From an uncultured Clostridium sp. (lineage in GTDB: Bacteria; Bacillota; Clostridia; TANB77; CAG-508), in assembly GCA_946499885.1 (NCBI GenBank), contig CAMMTN010000013.1:1-45471 (forward strand): a DNA stretch of 45,471 bases. Reading direction: 5' to 3'. The notes beneath the pieces are model-generated. The model saw only the letters and a program-made list of their open reading frames with translations, ran no database searches and was not told where the DNA came from. A program made the translations under genes and the position numbers. Positions 25,745 to 34,927 of the stretch are shown here, piece after piece (within the stretch, counting starts at the first letter, position 1; the number at the start of each line of letters is the position of its first letter).

Positions 25745-26926
25745 ATGATAAAAAAAGTTATATCCATTATTTTAATATTTATTTTTATAAATATGTATTC
25801 AATTTCAGTAATAGCAGCAAGTGTTTCTGAGTTAGAAGATAAGAAACAAGATTTAGAAAGCCAGCAACAAGAGGCAGAAGAGAAAAAAGAAGAAGTAACA
25901 GCACAAAAAAATGAAGTATTAGATGAAATAAGCGAGCTAAATGTGCAAATATCAAAATATGAAAGCGAAATAGAAGAACTAAATAGCAAAATAGATGAGT
26001 TAGAAGATTCTATTTCGGAAAAAGAAAAAGAAATAGAAAAATTAGAAGAAGAAACTGAACAAAGACAGGAACTATTAATAAACAGACTGGTTGCTATGTA
26101 TGAAATGGGACAAACAAGTTATTTAGATGTACTTTTATCATCAGAAGATATGACATCATTTTTATCTAATTATTATAGGATACAAGAAATAGCAGAAGCA
26201 GATCAAGAAATAATTGATTCAATATTACAAAAACAAGAAGAAACAGAGAAGGCTAAACAAGAATTAGAAAAAAATAAAAAAGAAATAGATGAATCTAAAA
26301 AAGAAATAGAAGAAAAAAATAAAAGCTTGGAAATTGCAAAAACATCAAAACAAACTAAAGTGAATAGCTTATCGGCTGAAGAAAAAGAACTACAAGCTAC
26401 AATTGATGAATTCGAATCTGCTATTAAAAAAGCACAACAAGATATAAATGAGGCAATAGCAAGTGCAAATAATTCAGGAGGAGGATATCAAGGAAGTTTT
26501 GAAGGAATGTTTTCTTGGCCAGTATCATCTAATTATAATATTATAACATCTGTATTTGGACCAAGACCATCTCCAACAGCAGGTGCATCATCAAATCATG
26601 GGGCGATTGATATAGGTGTAAGATATGTTCCAGTTTATGCGCCAGCAGCAGGAAAAGTAATTATAGCAAGATGGCTTTCAGGTTATGGTAATTATGTTAT
26701 GATAGATCATGGAAATGGATATTATACAGGATTTGGACATTTATCTTCATTTAATGTAAGCCAAGGACAAACTGTTTCAAGAGGACAACAAATTGCTACA
26801 TCAGGAAATACAGGTATTTCAACAGGTCCACATTTACATTATGAAGTATACATAGGTGGAACAGCTAATTCATATAGAGTTGACCCATTACAATACACAA
26901 GCCACCCAAGTTTAGTATATTATTAA
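25745..26926 (+). CDS. Coiled-coil M23 peptidoglycan hydrolase (EnvC/PcsB-like), first
   Basis: 393 residues: a signal peptide (1-25, ending VIAA), a long coiled coil (about 27-245) interrupted near 125-150 by LLINRLVAMYEMGQTSYLDVLL, the FtsX-interaction motif type of EnvC/PcsB, a Gly/Ser linker, then LytM/M23 (about 265-390). The zinc site is N-H-G-A-I-D, H in GFGHL, and GPHLHYEV. It should cleave peptide cross-links at the division site when FtsEX releases the autoinhibited coil. It lies 36 bases after ftsX in the same direction. Confidence 0.95.
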   Translation: MIKKVISIILIFIFINMYSISVIAASVSELEDKKQDLESQQQEAEEKKEEVTAQKNEVLDEISELNVQISKYESEIEELNSKIDELEDSISEKEKEIEKLEEETEQRQELLINRLVAMYEMGQTSYLDVLLSSEDMTSFLSNYYRIQEIAEADQEIIDSILQKQEETEKAKQELEKNKKEIDESKKEIEEKNKSLEIAKTSKQTKVNSLSAEEKELQATIDEFESAIKKAQQDINEAIASANNSGGGYQGSFEGMFSWPVSSNYNIITSVFGPRPSPTAGASSNHGAIDIGVRYVPVYAPAAGKVIIARWLSGYGNYVMIDHGNGYYTGFGHLSSFNVSQGQTVSRGQQIATSGNTGISTGPHLHYEVYIGGTANSYRVDPLQYTSHPSLVYY

Positions 26927-26947
26927 TAAGGTAATACGCGAGACTAA

Positions 26948-27021
26948 AGGAAACTTAATTTTGTTGTATAGTTTCCTATAAAATAGAGAATTAAACTTTA
27001 CTGCATAAAGAGCAGTAAAGT
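26948..27021 (+). other. Two hairpins between tandem M23 genes
   Basis: AGGAAAC/GTTTCCT (26948-26977) is followed by ACTTTACTGC/GCAGTAAAGT (26995-27021). There is no strong T-run, so attenuation or processing rather than full termination is possible. Confidence 0.5.
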
Positions 27022-27052
27022 AAATTTATAAATAAAGAATAAGGAGGCAGAT

Positions 27053-28252
27053 ATGAAAAGAAAAATATTGCGCATAATATTAGTTATATTAATACTTCAG
27101 AATTTTTGTAATTTCGTATTTGCTGAGAATTCTATAGCAAATGATATTACAAATGAAGTGACAAATGAGATTAATGAGGAAACAGAAGAGTTAGAAAATC
27201 AAAAACAAGAAGTAGAAAATAAAATAGAAGATACAAATATAAAATTAGAATATGTGCAAGATGAATTATCAGCAACAATGCTTAGAGTACAAGAAATAGA
27301 GGATAAAGTAATATTGTACCAGAATGAAGTAGATGAGTTAGGAAAAAAAATGCAAGAATTACAAACTTCTATAGATGAAGCTACATTAAAATTGCAAATT
27401 GCATCACAAAATTATGAAGAAAAGAAAAATATACTAATAAATAGATTAGTTGCAATATATGAAACAGGAGATATAGTATATTTAGATGTGCTACTTAACT
27501 CAACAGATATTACAGATTTTATTTCAAGATACTATGTAATAGAAGAAATTACAGAATATGATAATGTACTTATAAAACAGGTAGAAGAAGAAAAAGATAA
27601 TATAGAAATAACTAAGCAAAAATTAGAAAATGAACAAGCAGAAATAAAAATTATAAAAGCAAAAAGCGAGCAAACTACAATTGTATTAAATAATATGAAA
27701 ACTCTACAAAAAACTTATGCCGAAAAATTAACAGATGGAGAAAAAGTACTTCAAGAACAAATTGCAGAATATAAGAAAGAACAAGCAGAGATAGAAGCTA
27801 AAATATTAGCAGCAACAAATAGTATACAAGGAGAAATTCAGTATACTGGTGGTGAAATGCTATGGCCAGTTGCTATAAACGGAACAGCTATAACTTCTTA
27901 TTTTGGTACTAGAGAGCATCCAATACAAGGTGTTGTAAAAGAACATACAGGTATAGATATAGGAAATGCTCCAACGGGAACTCCAGTAGTTGCAGCAGCA
28001 GATGGAGTAGTATCTTATGCCGGATGGCTTGGCGGATACGGAAACTGTGTTATGATAAATCATGGAGATGGAATAGTTACTTTATATGGACATGGAAATA
28101 AAGTATTAACATCAGTTGGAACAGAAGTTAAACAAGGTGATACAATAATGGAGGTTGGTTCAACAGGAAATTCAACAGGTCCACATTTACATTTTGAGGT
28201 AAGAGAAAATGGAACTTGCGTAAATCCATTAAAGTATGTAAAAGTACCGTAA
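27053..28252 (+). CDS. Coiled-coil M23 peptidoglycan hydrolase, second
   Basis: 399 residues, a diverged paralogue of the previous gene: signal peptide (1-25, ending FAEN), an Asn/Glu-rich linker, a coiled coil of about 45-255 with the equivalent [21 protein letters not shown], then M23 (about 280-395) with HTGIDIG, YGHGN and GPHLHFEV. The intact HxxxD and HxH zinc sets predict an active endopeptidase. A strong AAGGAGG precedes the ATG. Tandem duplication after ftsEX suggests that two hydrolases share one activator. Confidence 0.95.
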   Translation: MKRKILRIILVILILQNFCNFVFAENSIANDITNEVTNEINEETEELENQKQEVENKIEDTNIKLEYVQDELSATMLRVQEIEDKVILYQNEVDELGKKMQELQTSIDEATLKLQIASQNYEEKKNILINRLVAIYETGDIVYLDVLLNSTDITDFISRYYVIEEITEYDNVLIKQVEEEKDNIEITKQKLENEQAEIKIIKAKSEQTTIVLNNMKTLQKTYAEKLTDGEKVLQEQIAEYKKEQAEIEAKILAATNSIQGEIQYTGGEMLWPVAINGTAITSYFGTREHPIQGVVKEHTGIDIGNAPTGTPVVAAADGVVSYAGWLGGYGNCVMINHGDGIVTLYGHGNKVLTSVGTEVKQGDTIMEVGSTGNSTGPHLHFEVRENGTCVNPLKYVKVP

Positions 28253-28302
28253 ATTTGTATAAAAATAGTAAATGTTACTAATCGCATACAAGTTGATATT
28301 TA

Positions 28303-28448
28303 GGAAGAAGTATATATTTTATTATTTTTATTTCCGGCCCACAACATCGTACAAACTGTAAATGTTAAAGCTTTGCATAACAGTTTGTAAACTTGTCGGT
28401 CTCCAACTTAAGCACTACAATAAAAATAATAAAATATATACTTCTTCC
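28303..28448. repeat. 146-bp element with perfect 29-bp inverted repeats
   Basis: 28303-28331 and 28420-28448 are exact inverted repeats beginning GGAAGAAGTATATATTTT. The 88-base interior is GC-richer and contains a second inverted pair ACAAACTG/CAGTTTGT around an AAAGCTTT loop. No target duplication is obvious. It may be a MITE or a structured RNA. The rest of the 411-base gap 28253-28663 holds another hairpin and no gene I can support. Confidence 0.8.
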
Positions 28449-28494
28449 ACAAAGCAAGGAATAAAATTTAACAAATTAATGGATATACTTTAAA

Positions 28495-28524
28495 ATGAGA
28501 TTGTGTACTTACTTACAATCTCAT
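28495..28524 (+). terminator. Hairpin upstream of ctpA
   Basis: ATGAGATTGT pairs with ACAATCTCAT over a 10-base loop, with T residues about 10 bases on. It may be a weak terminator. Confidence 0.5.
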
Positions 28525-28663
28525 ATTAAAAGTTTTTAATACATATAATTTAAATAAACACAAAACTTAAGTCAATATAAATCCTTAAATTATAATATGA
28601 AAACTATTGGTTTATAGGTAAATCCCAAAACCTAAATATATTTAATAAGGAATGATAATTCAA

Positions 28664-29863
28664 ATGAATAATGGAAAAGCACAAAAAATTTATAGAGTTA
28701 TAATGCTTATTATAATAACAGCTCTATTATCTTCATTAATAACTGTAATAATAATTGGAGAAAAATTTAACTCAACATTAAATTTAAAAAGTATTGCGTC
28801 AGGAGATGGAACAACAGGAATAGAAGCAGCACTTGCATCTATCAAGTCAATTTTAGAAGAAAAATACATAGGTGAATTAGATGATGAGAAAATGCTAGAA
28901 ATGGCAATAAAAGGCTATGTAGCAGGTGTTGGAGATGAATATACAGTTTATTATACAAAAGAAGAAATGGATCAAGAATATGATACAGCAATGGGAAATT
29001 ATGTAGGAATTGGAATATATATGATTGTAAATTATGAAGAAGGAACTATTGAAGTAATAGAAACAATGAAAGATTCACCAGCTGAAAAAGCAGGATTACT
29101 TGCTGGAGATTATATTATTTCAGTTGATGGAGAAGATGTAACACCAGAAAATGCAAATAAAATGTCAAATAAAATAAAAGGAGAAGAAGGAACAAAAGTA
29201 AAATTAACTATAAAAAGAGATGGTAAGGAAATAGAATTTGAAGTAGAAAGACAAAAAATAGAAGTTAGTCACATAAATGCGGAGATGCTAGAAAATAATA
29301 TAGCATATATACAGATATTAGATTTTGATGGTGGAACAGCAAAAGAATTTGAAAAAAATTATGAGAACTTGAAATCACAAGGTGCTACATCATTAATAAT
29401 AGATATACGTAGTAACGGTGGAGGAGTAGTTGATGAGGCTATAGATATATTAAATTTAATATGTGATAAAGGAAGCACACTTTTAATAGAAACAGATAAA
29501 GATGGAAAAGAAACAATAACAAAATCAGAAAAAGATCCTATAATTAATATGCCTATTGTAGTTTTAGTAAATGGAAATACAGCAAGTGCTTCAGAAATAT
29601 TAGCAGGAGCTTTAAAAGATAATGGAAAAGCAACAATAGTAGGAACTAAAACTTATGGAAAAGGAGTTATCCAGTCTCTAATGAGATTAACGGATGGAAG
29701 TGGATTAAAAACAACCATTGCAGAATATTGTACGCCAAATAGAGATAAAATAAACAAAATAGGAATAGAACCTGATATTACAGTAGAATTACCAGAAGAT
29801 ATTGAAGAATTAACTAAAGAAAATGATACACAATTACAAAAAGCAATAGAAGAGCTAAAATAA
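28664..29863 (+). CDS. ctpA: C-terminal processing protease (S41, PDZ)
   Basis: 399 residues from the ATG at 28664, because the AAGGA site overlaps the earlier ATG at 28652. Membrane helix about 10-32, an S41 N-terminal helical part, a PDZ domain (about 112-195, GNYVGIG ... GLLAGDYIISVDG), then the catalytic core with DIRSNGGG, NTASASE (nucleophile Ser) and TYGKG (general-base Lys). It cleaves C-terminal tails of envelope proteins outside the membrane. In many Bacillota ctp genes follow ftsEX and an M23 hydrolase, as here. Confidence 0.95.
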   Translation: MNNGKAQKIYRVIMLIIITALLSSLITVIIIGEKFNSTLNLKSIASGDGTTGIEAALASIKSILEEKYIGELDDEKMLEMAIKGYVAGVGDEYTVYYTKEEMDQEYDTAMGNYVGIGIYMIVNYEEGTIEVIETMKDSPAEKAGLLAGDYIISVDGEDVTPENANKMSNKIKGEEGTKVKLTIKRDGKEIEFEVERQKIEVSHINAEMLENNIAYIQILDFDGGTAKEFEKNYENLKSQGATSLIIDIRSNGGGVVDEAIDILNLICDKGSTLLIETDKDGKETITKSEKDPIINMPIVVLVNGNTASASEILAGALKDNGKATIVGTKTYGKGVIQSLMRLTDGSGLKTTIAEYCTPNRDKINKIGIEPDITVELPEDIEELTKENDTQLQKAIEELK

Positions 29864-29867
29864 AATC

Positions 29868-29925
29868 AAATGGACGGTTTCTTTGTTTCATTTTACAAAA
29901 TGAAACAAAAGAGAACCGTCCACTT
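29868..29925. repeat. GGAC-family palindrome between ctpA and traX-like gene
   Basis: GGACGGTTTC...CATTTT pairs with AAAATG...GAGAACCGTCC over a 3-base loop, one gap in about 24 pairs. It sits between convergent genes and covers the last codon and stop of the traX-like gene, so it probably acts as a bidirectional terminator. Confidence 0.8.
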
Positions 29926-30667
29926 AGTTTAAAATAGCAAATACAATAAAAGTAAATGTACTGGATAAAATAAATATAATAAATATTTTATTTTTTTTAC
30001 CTTGTTTACCATTATATAAATCTATAAATAAAATTGGCAATAGCGTAGCTAAAAACATTAATATATATACAATGTTAAAATTGGTTTGAATTAATGGTGA
30101 TATATATTTTATAAGTACTAATAAAGTAAAAACTATTATTCTTAAAATTCTATGATTTCTTAAAGAATAAAAAGTAAAAACTAATAAAACGCCCCAAGAA
30201 CCATAGTCTGTATTAAATAACTCAGCAATAAAGGCAATAAGTAAAACTATAATTATTCCAACAATTTTACTAAATAATACATATTTATTAGAGCTATTAT
30301 TATTATCGGTTTTTATACTTGTTTGCAATTTATTCAAAAGCTTATTTATATAATTGTATAAATAAATTGCCAAAAGTCCTAAGAAAAGTGTAAAAAATAC
30401 ATTTAATGAAAAAGAAGTATCTCTAAAAAACTTATACATAAATAAACTAAAAGGAATTTGAGAAATTAAAGCAAAAATACCAAGTCTAAAAAAATATTTT
30501 TTAATGTTTTTTGTATGTACAAATCCTTCACTAATTTGAAAAGCAAATAGTGGAAATGCACATCTTCCAATTAAATTTAAAATACTAAAATGCTTTAAAT
30601 ATGCATCACCAAAATGGTCACAAAACATTGCAACTAAAGCAATTATTTTTAATATAAAACTTGTCAT
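29924..30667 (-). CDS. TraX-family membrane protein
   Basis: 247 residues from the ATG at 30667; GGAGG lies in the preceding ATGGAGG, so the longer start is unlikely. It has seven or eight membrane helices with the TraX hallmarks MFCDHFGDAYL, GRCAFPLFAFQISEGFVHT and FRLGIFALISQIPFSLF. F-plasmid TraX acetylates pilin; chromosomal homologues are predicted membrane acyltransferases of unknown substrate. It stands alone, convergent with ctpA. Confidence 0.88.
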   Translation of the reverse strand: MTSFILKIIALVAMFCDHFGDAYLKHFSILNLIGRCAFPLFAFQISEGFVHTKNIKKYFFRLGIFALISQIPFSLFMYKFFRDTSFSLNVFFTLFLGLLAIYLYNYINKLLNKLQTSIKTDNNNSSNKYVLFSKIVGIIIVLLIAFIAELFNTDYGSWGVLLVFTFYSLRNHRILRIIVFTLLVLIKYISPLIQTNFNIVYILMFLATLLPILFIDLYNGKQGKKNKIFIIFILSSTFTFIVFAILN

Positions 30668-30815
30668 AAGTAAAACCTCCATAAATGACTTTATAATTTT
30701 ACTATATTAAATAGGATAAATCAATTCGAATAGCAAAAAAATACTAGTAAAAAATATAACAAAAACTTATTACTTTGCATATTATATATAAACAATAGAA
30801 ATGGAGGTATATTTT

Positions 30816-30974
30816 ATGCAAGATGATTCTAGAAATTGTGGATGCAATTGTGGTTGCGGAAACAGTGGATTTTTAAGTAATTTATTTGGAGGATGTGGTT
30901 GCGGAGATAACGGTATGTTATTCTTTATATTAATATTTTTAATATTATTCTGCAACTGTGGATGTAACAGATAA
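30816..30974 (+). CDS. 52-residue Cys-rich membrane mini-protein
   Basis: ATG at 30816 with GGAGG 8 bases upstream. The sequence has CGCNCGCG at 8-15, GGCGCG at 25-30, a hydrophobic helix LFFILIFLILF (35-45) and a final CNCGCN: ten cysteines in 52 residues. It is probably a membrane-tethered, metal-binding or cross-linked spore/envelope protein; short Cys/Gly proteins with a C-terminal helix are common in spore formers. A terminator follows, so it is a genuine single-gene unit. Confidence 0.75.
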   Translation: MQDDSRNCGCNCGCGNSGFLSNLFGGCGCGDNGMLFFILIFLILFCNCGCNR

Positions 30975-30982
30975 CATAAAGC

Positions 30983-31011
30983 AGGCACTATTTTACATAG
31001 TGCCTATTTTT
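30983..31011 (+). terminator. Terminator of Cys-rich gene
   Basis: AGGCACTAT pairs with ATAGTGCCT over a 5-base loop, followed by ATTTTT. Confidence 0.9.
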
Positions 31012-31068
31012 CATATCTTTTGTTAATAAACAGTGATTTGTACAAAATTTACATTTTCTTTAAACTAC

Positions 31069-31097
31069 TTGACAAAAGCTAAACATATTGATAATAT
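31069..31097 (+). promoter_or_regulatory. yqeG promoter
   Basis: TTGACA at 31069-31074, 17 bases, TAATAT at 31092-31097. Confidence 0.75.
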
Positions 31098-31119
31098 TAT
31101 GCTTGAAATGGAGGAAGAT

Positions 31120-31620
31120 ATGCTATATCCAAATGAATATTTAGATAGTGTAAAAGATATAAGTTTAGACTTGCTAAAAAAGAATAATATAAAAGGCCTA
31201 ATACTAGATGTAGATAATACATTAATAAATTTAGATAAAAAGATGCCAGCAGGAGTATCTGATTGGGCTAAAAGCTTAAAAAATAATGGAATTAAAATTT
31301 GCATATTATCAAATAGTAACAAAATAGAAAAAGTAAATTCTGTAGCAAAAATTCTAGATGTACCATATATTTTTTTTGGAAAAAAACCTTTAAAATCAGG
31401 ATTTTTACGTGCTAAAGAAATTTTAAAATTAGATAATAAAAATATTGCAGTAGTAGGGGATCAAATTTTTACTGATATAATCGGAGCAAATAGATGCAAT
31501 ATGTTTTCAATTTTAGTAAAACCTATTGAAGAAAAGGACTATTTAATAGTTAAAATCAAAAGACCTATAGAAAATTTTATAATAAATAGATATAACAAGA
31601 ATAAGAAAATTGGACGTTAG
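31120..31620 (+). CDS. YqeG-family HAD phosphatase
   Basis: 166 residues from the ATG at 31120 (GGAGG at 31110-31114; the longer frame would run through the promoter). HAD motif I LDVDNTL with both Asp residues, motif II ILSNS, the Lys in FFGKKP, and motif IV VGDQIFTDI. This is the YqeG IIIA subfamily. Substrate unassigned in bacteria; relatives dephosphorylate phosphatidylglycerophosphate, which is a plausible role. Its stop codon lies within a GGACGT hairpin. Confidence 0.9.
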   Translation: MLYPNEYLDSVKDISLDLLKKNNIKGLILDVDNTLINLDKKMPAGVSDWAKSLKNNGIKICILSNSNKIEKVNSVAKILDVPYIFFGKKPLKSGFLRAKEILKLDNKNIAVVGDQIFTDIIGANRCNMFSILVKPIEEKDYLIVKIKRPIENFIINRYNKNKKIGR

Positions 31621-31762
31621 CGAAAGCAGAGCTTTCGACGTCCACATGTGCAAAATTACTTCGCAATTATTGCACGTATCAAGGTAAATTAACCTTGTTG
31701 TATACGGAAAAATCATTGAAAACACTAAAATATCAAATAAAAAGTCGATTTTTCATATACAA
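31612..31762 (+). repeat. Three-hairpin dispersed element, copy 2, with GGACGT hairpin
   Basis: GGACGT-CGAAAGC/GCTTTCG-ACGTCC (31612-31643) leads into GTGCA/TGCAC, AAGGT/ACCTT and TTGTATA-AAAAATC/GATTTTT-TATACAA. The part from 31642 matches the reverse complement of 12391-12508 with base changes that mostly keep the stems. It lies between yqeG and the prepilin peptidase gene. Confidence 0.65.
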
Positions 31763-31812
31763 TAAGAATAAAATAAGATGATATTAATGAACAATAGGAG
31801 GAAATAAGAAAA

Positions 31813-32553
31813 ATGTATATAAATGATTTACATATATTAGTATATTTTGTAGTAGGAGTTATTGGATTATTTGTAGGGCAATTTATAGATTGGTGTAATT
31901 TACGCCTTCCAGAATATAAAAAAGTATTTTCAAAAGATTTTTTTAAAGAATATTTAAAAAATAGTAAGCCAAAATATATACTAATGTTAATTATTGCAAT
32001 AGCGTATATTGCTCTTTTATATTTTAACGGACTTACAATTGATACATTAAAATTTATGATACTTATACCAATGCTTATAATTGCGTTTATGATTGATTTA
32101 AAACTTCAAATCATACCGAATAGACTAACACTTACAATTTTTGAAACAGGTCTAGTTTTTACTTTTGTTAAAACACTACTAATTACAGGTGGAGGAATAA
32201 ATATTTTTATTGACAGCATGGTAGGAATGTTTGTAGGTGGAGGAATATTTTTAATAATAACTCTAATAGGCGGAGCTATTGCTGGAAAAGAAGCAATGGG
32301 ATTTGGTGATGTAAAATTAATGGGTGCACTAGGACTATTCTTCGGATGGCTTAATATGATTTTAATTTCTGTAATGTCATTTTTATTTGCAGCAATAGTA
32401 AGCATAATAATCTTAATATCAAGAAAAAAGAAGTTTAGCGAATACATACCATTTGGACCTTTTATAGTAGTGGCTAGTATGATACCAATTTATATTTCAA
32501 CATCAGATTTGTTATTTGCACTGCTTAAAATATTTTCGCTTGGGACATATTAA
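31813..32553 (+). CDS. Type IV prepilin peptidase (A24)
   Basis: 246 residues with about seven membrane helices. The two catalytic aspartates are in FMIDLKLQIIPN and GFGDVKLMG. The N-terminal cytoplasmic loop lacks the four-cysteine zinc site of PilD, as in many Gram-positive enzymes, so methyltransferase activity may be absent. It cleaves prepilin leaders, so it could process relatives of the prepilin-like protein at 7982, which itself has lost its leader. TAGGAGG precedes the ATG. Confidence 0.92.
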   Translation: MYINDLHILVYFVVGVIGLFVGQFIDWCNLRLPEYKKVFSKDFFKEYLKNSKPKYILMLIIAIAYIALLYFNGLTIDTLKFMILIPMLIIAFMIDLKLQIIPNRLTLTIFETGLVFTFVKTLLITGGGINIFIDSMVGMFVGGGIFLIITLIGGAIAGKEAMGFGDVKLMGALGLFFGWLNMILISVMSFLFAAIVSIIILISRKKKFSEYIPFGPFIVVASMIPIYISTSDLLFALLKIFSLGTY

Positions 32554-32596
32554 TTTATAAAAATGTAGCAAGAAATGAATAAAAGGGGGCTATTTT

Positions 32597-33670
32597 ATGA
32601 ATCCTAAAATAAAATGGTTAAGAGATAAAATTAATATGGAAAATATGCAAGGAATGATTGTTTCAAATCCAGTAAATATTAGATATCTTACAGGAATAGA
32701 GGCAGAGGGAGTGCTTTTAATTACTAGAAAGGAAAACTTTTTTATAACTGATGCAAGATTTTTAGAAGAAGTTAAATCAATTCTAACTATAAATGATGGG
32801 ATAATTGTAAACAACATTTCTAATATTTCAAAAGATGATTATGAAAATTTCTTTTTATTTTGTGAAAATGTAGGCTTTGAAGAAAATTATATTACATATG
32901 CTACATACAAAAAATATATAGAAAGATATAAAATAAACAACTTTGAAGAAACAGAAAATTTAATAGAAAAACAAAGAATGATAAAAGATGATGAAGAAAT
33001 AGGTTATATTGAAAAAGCTTGTTATATTACAGATTTATGTTTTAAACATTTATGTGAATACATAAAAATAGGAATGACTGAAAAAGAAGTAGAAGAAGAA
33101 ATAGAAAAATTTTTCAAAAATAATGGAGCAGATGGTTTGGCTTTTGAAACAATAGTTGCGTCAGGAGCTAATTCATCAAAACCGCATGCAGTACCTACTG
33201 ATAAAAAGATAGAAGCAGGTGATGCAATAACTATAGATATGGGTTGTAAGTATAAAGGATACTCTTCAGATATGACAAGAACTATATTTGCAGGATATGT
33301 ACCAGTTCAAATACAAAAAGTGTATGATTTGGTTTTAAAAAATGAACTTCAAACTCTAAAAGAATATAAAGATGGAGCAAGTATAAGACTAGTAAGCAGA
33401 ATGGTAGAAAATGATTTTAAATTAAATGGATATGATTTAATTCATAGTTTAGGTCACGGAGTAGGATTGGACATACACGAAATGCCATTTATAAATGGTA
33501 AAGAAGATAGTACTTTAAGAGCTAATATGGTTATTACTAATGAACCTGGAATATACATTCCAGGACAATTTGGAGTTAGAATTGAAGATACAGTACTAAT
33601 TACAAAATCTGGATGTATAAATTTAACTAAATCGGATAAAAATTATATTATAGTAGATAATAGGACTTGA
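32597..33670 (+). CDS. pepP: Xaa-Pro aminopeptidase (M24B)
   Basis: 357 residues: a creatinase-like N-terminal domain (1-125) and a pita-bread metallopeptidase. Metal ligands are in ITIDMGCKYKGYSSDMTRT (two Asp), LGHGVGLDIHE (His), TNEPGIY (Glu) and VRIEDT (Glu). It removes N-terminal residues preceding proline. AAGGGGG precedes the ATG. Its order before efp is conserved in Bacillota. Confidence 0.95.
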   Translation: MNPKIKWLRDKINMENMQGMIVSNPVNIRYLTGIEAEGVLLITRKENFFITDARFLEEVKSILTINDGIIVNNISNISKDDYENFFLFCENVGFEENYITYATYKKYIERYKINNFEETENLIEKQRMIKDDEEIGYIEKACYITDLCFKHLCEYIKIGMTEKEVEEEIEKFFKNNGADGLAFETIVASGANSSKPHAVPTDKKIEAGDAITIDMGCKYKGYSSDMTRTIFAGYVPVQIQKVYDLVLKNELQTLKEYKDGASIRLVSRMVENDFKLNGYDLIHSLGHGVGLDIHEMPFINGKEDSTLRANMVITNEPGIYIPGQFGVRIEDTVLITKSGCINLTKSDKNYIIVDNRT

Positions 33671-33695
33671 TTTAGAAAAAAATATATGGTAGAAT
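33667..33695 (+). promoter_or_regulatory. efp promoter
   Basis: TTGATT at 33667-33672, 17 bases, TAGAAT at 33690-33695; the -35 box overlaps the pepP stop. Confidence 0.65.
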
Positions 33696-33747
33696 ATAAA
33701 AAGTAAATTTATGTTAATTTGAAAATAAGAAAGGAATGTGATAAAAA

Positions 33748-34314
33748 ATGGCAGAAGTATATATGGCAGGAGATTTTAGAAATGGAACAACATTTGAAAT
33801 GGATGGAAATGTATTTAAAGTAGTTGAATTCCAACATGTAAAACCAGGAAAAGGAGCAGCATTTGTTAGAACTAAATTAAAAAATGTTATAACGGGAGCA
33901 GTTTTAGAAAAAACATTTAATCCATCAGAAAAATATCCAGGAGCAGAAATTGAAAAAAGAGAGATGCAATACTTATATAATGATGGTGGTTTATACTATT
34001 TTATGGATAATGAAACTTATGAACAATTACCACTTAATGCAGAACAAATTGGTGATGGACTAAAATTCTTAAAAGAAAATATGAATGTAAAAATATTATC
34101 ATTTAAAGGAAATGTTTTCTCAGTTGAACCACCAATGTTTGTAGAATTAGAAGTTACATATACAGAACCAGGATTTGCTGGAAATACAACAACTACATCA
34201 GGAAAACCAGCAACACTTGAAAATGGATATAAACTTACAGTTCCTCTATTTGTAAATATAGGAGATGTTGTTAAAATAGATACTAGAACTGGTGAATATA
34301 TGGAAAGAGTATAG
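33748..34314 (+). CDS. efp: Translation elongation factor P
   Basis: 188 residues, the three-domain EF-P with the KOW-like N domain carrying the tip loop K-P-G-K-G (K35) and the typical [23 protein letters not shown] end. It rescues ribosomes stalled at polyproline. No EpmA/EpmB-type modification gene is seen in the window. AAGGAATGTGA precedes the ATG. Confidence 0.97.
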   Translation: MAEVYMAGDFRNGTTFEMDGNVFKVVEFQHVKPGKGAAFVRTKLKNVITGAVLEKTFNPSEKYPGAEIEKREMQYLYNDGGLYYFMDNETYEQLPLNAEQIGDGLKFLKENMNVKILSFKGNVFSVEPPMFVELEVTYTEPGFAGNTTTTSGKPATLENGYKLTVPLFVNIGDVVKIDTRTGEYMERV

Positions 34315-34329
34315 GAAGGAAGTAGTTTG

Positions 34330-34833
34330 ATGTCTGATTTAAAAGGTAAATACAAAAAAATATTAGAGGACTTGGAAAACAATATTAAAAATCCAGAAGA
34401 TTTAATTTTTGCTAAAGAGAAATTCATGGAACTAACAATGATTTTTATGGATATAGTAGATAGATTAACTGCTCTTACTGATGCTAGAATCAAAGAAGTA
34501 GAAGAAAGGCAAGAGGAGATAAACAATAGGATTAATAATGTTCAATCTGCAATAGATGAAATCGAAGGGGATATCTATGAAGATGATGATAGTTATGAAT
34601 TTGAAATTATTTGTCCATACTGTAATTATGAATTTACAACAGATATAGAAGATGAAAAAAAAGAAGAAATAAAATGTCCTAACTGTAATAACATAATAGA
34701 ATTAGATTGGAATAATGAAGAAGAATATTCTTGCTCTGGAGATTGCTCACATTGTCATGAAGAACAAGTAGCAGAAAACGAAGAAGAATACAAAGTAAAA
34801 CAAGAAGAAAATAATGAAGATGAAGATATGTAA
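34330..34833 (+). CDS. CD1247-type zinc-ribbon protein
   Basis: 167 residues from the ATG at 34330 (GGAAGGAAG upstream). An N-terminal helical hairpin (1-75) precedes a zinc ribbon CPYCNYEF ... CPNCNNII near 97-122, then a CSGDCSHCHEE cluster and an acidic tail. The layout matches the uncharacterised CD1247 N-terminal-domain family, usually beside efp in Clostridia. It may be ribosome- or transcription-related by context only. Confidence 0.8.
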   Translation: MSDLKGKYKKILEDLENNIKNPEDLIFAKEKFMELTMIFMDIVDRLTALTDARIKEVEERQEEINNRINNVQSAIDEIEGDIYEDDDSYEFEIICPYCNYEFTTDIEDEKKEEIKCPNCNNIIELDWNNEEEYSCSGDCSHCHEEQVAENEEEYKVKQEENNEDEDM

Positions 34834-34835
34834 GG

Positions 34836-34874
34836 TTAAACCTTTAGCAAACTTATATTTTGCTAAAGGTTTAA
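34836..34874 (+). terminator. 16-bp terminator hairpin
   Basis: TTAAACCTTTAGCAAA pairs perfectly with TTTGCTAAAGGTTTAA over a 7-base loop, closing the pepP-efp group. Confidence 0.8.
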
Positions 34875-34927
34875 TAGCATTGATAAAAAATATGTAATAA
34901 GAAGTATTAAATGAAGGGAGGAAAACA

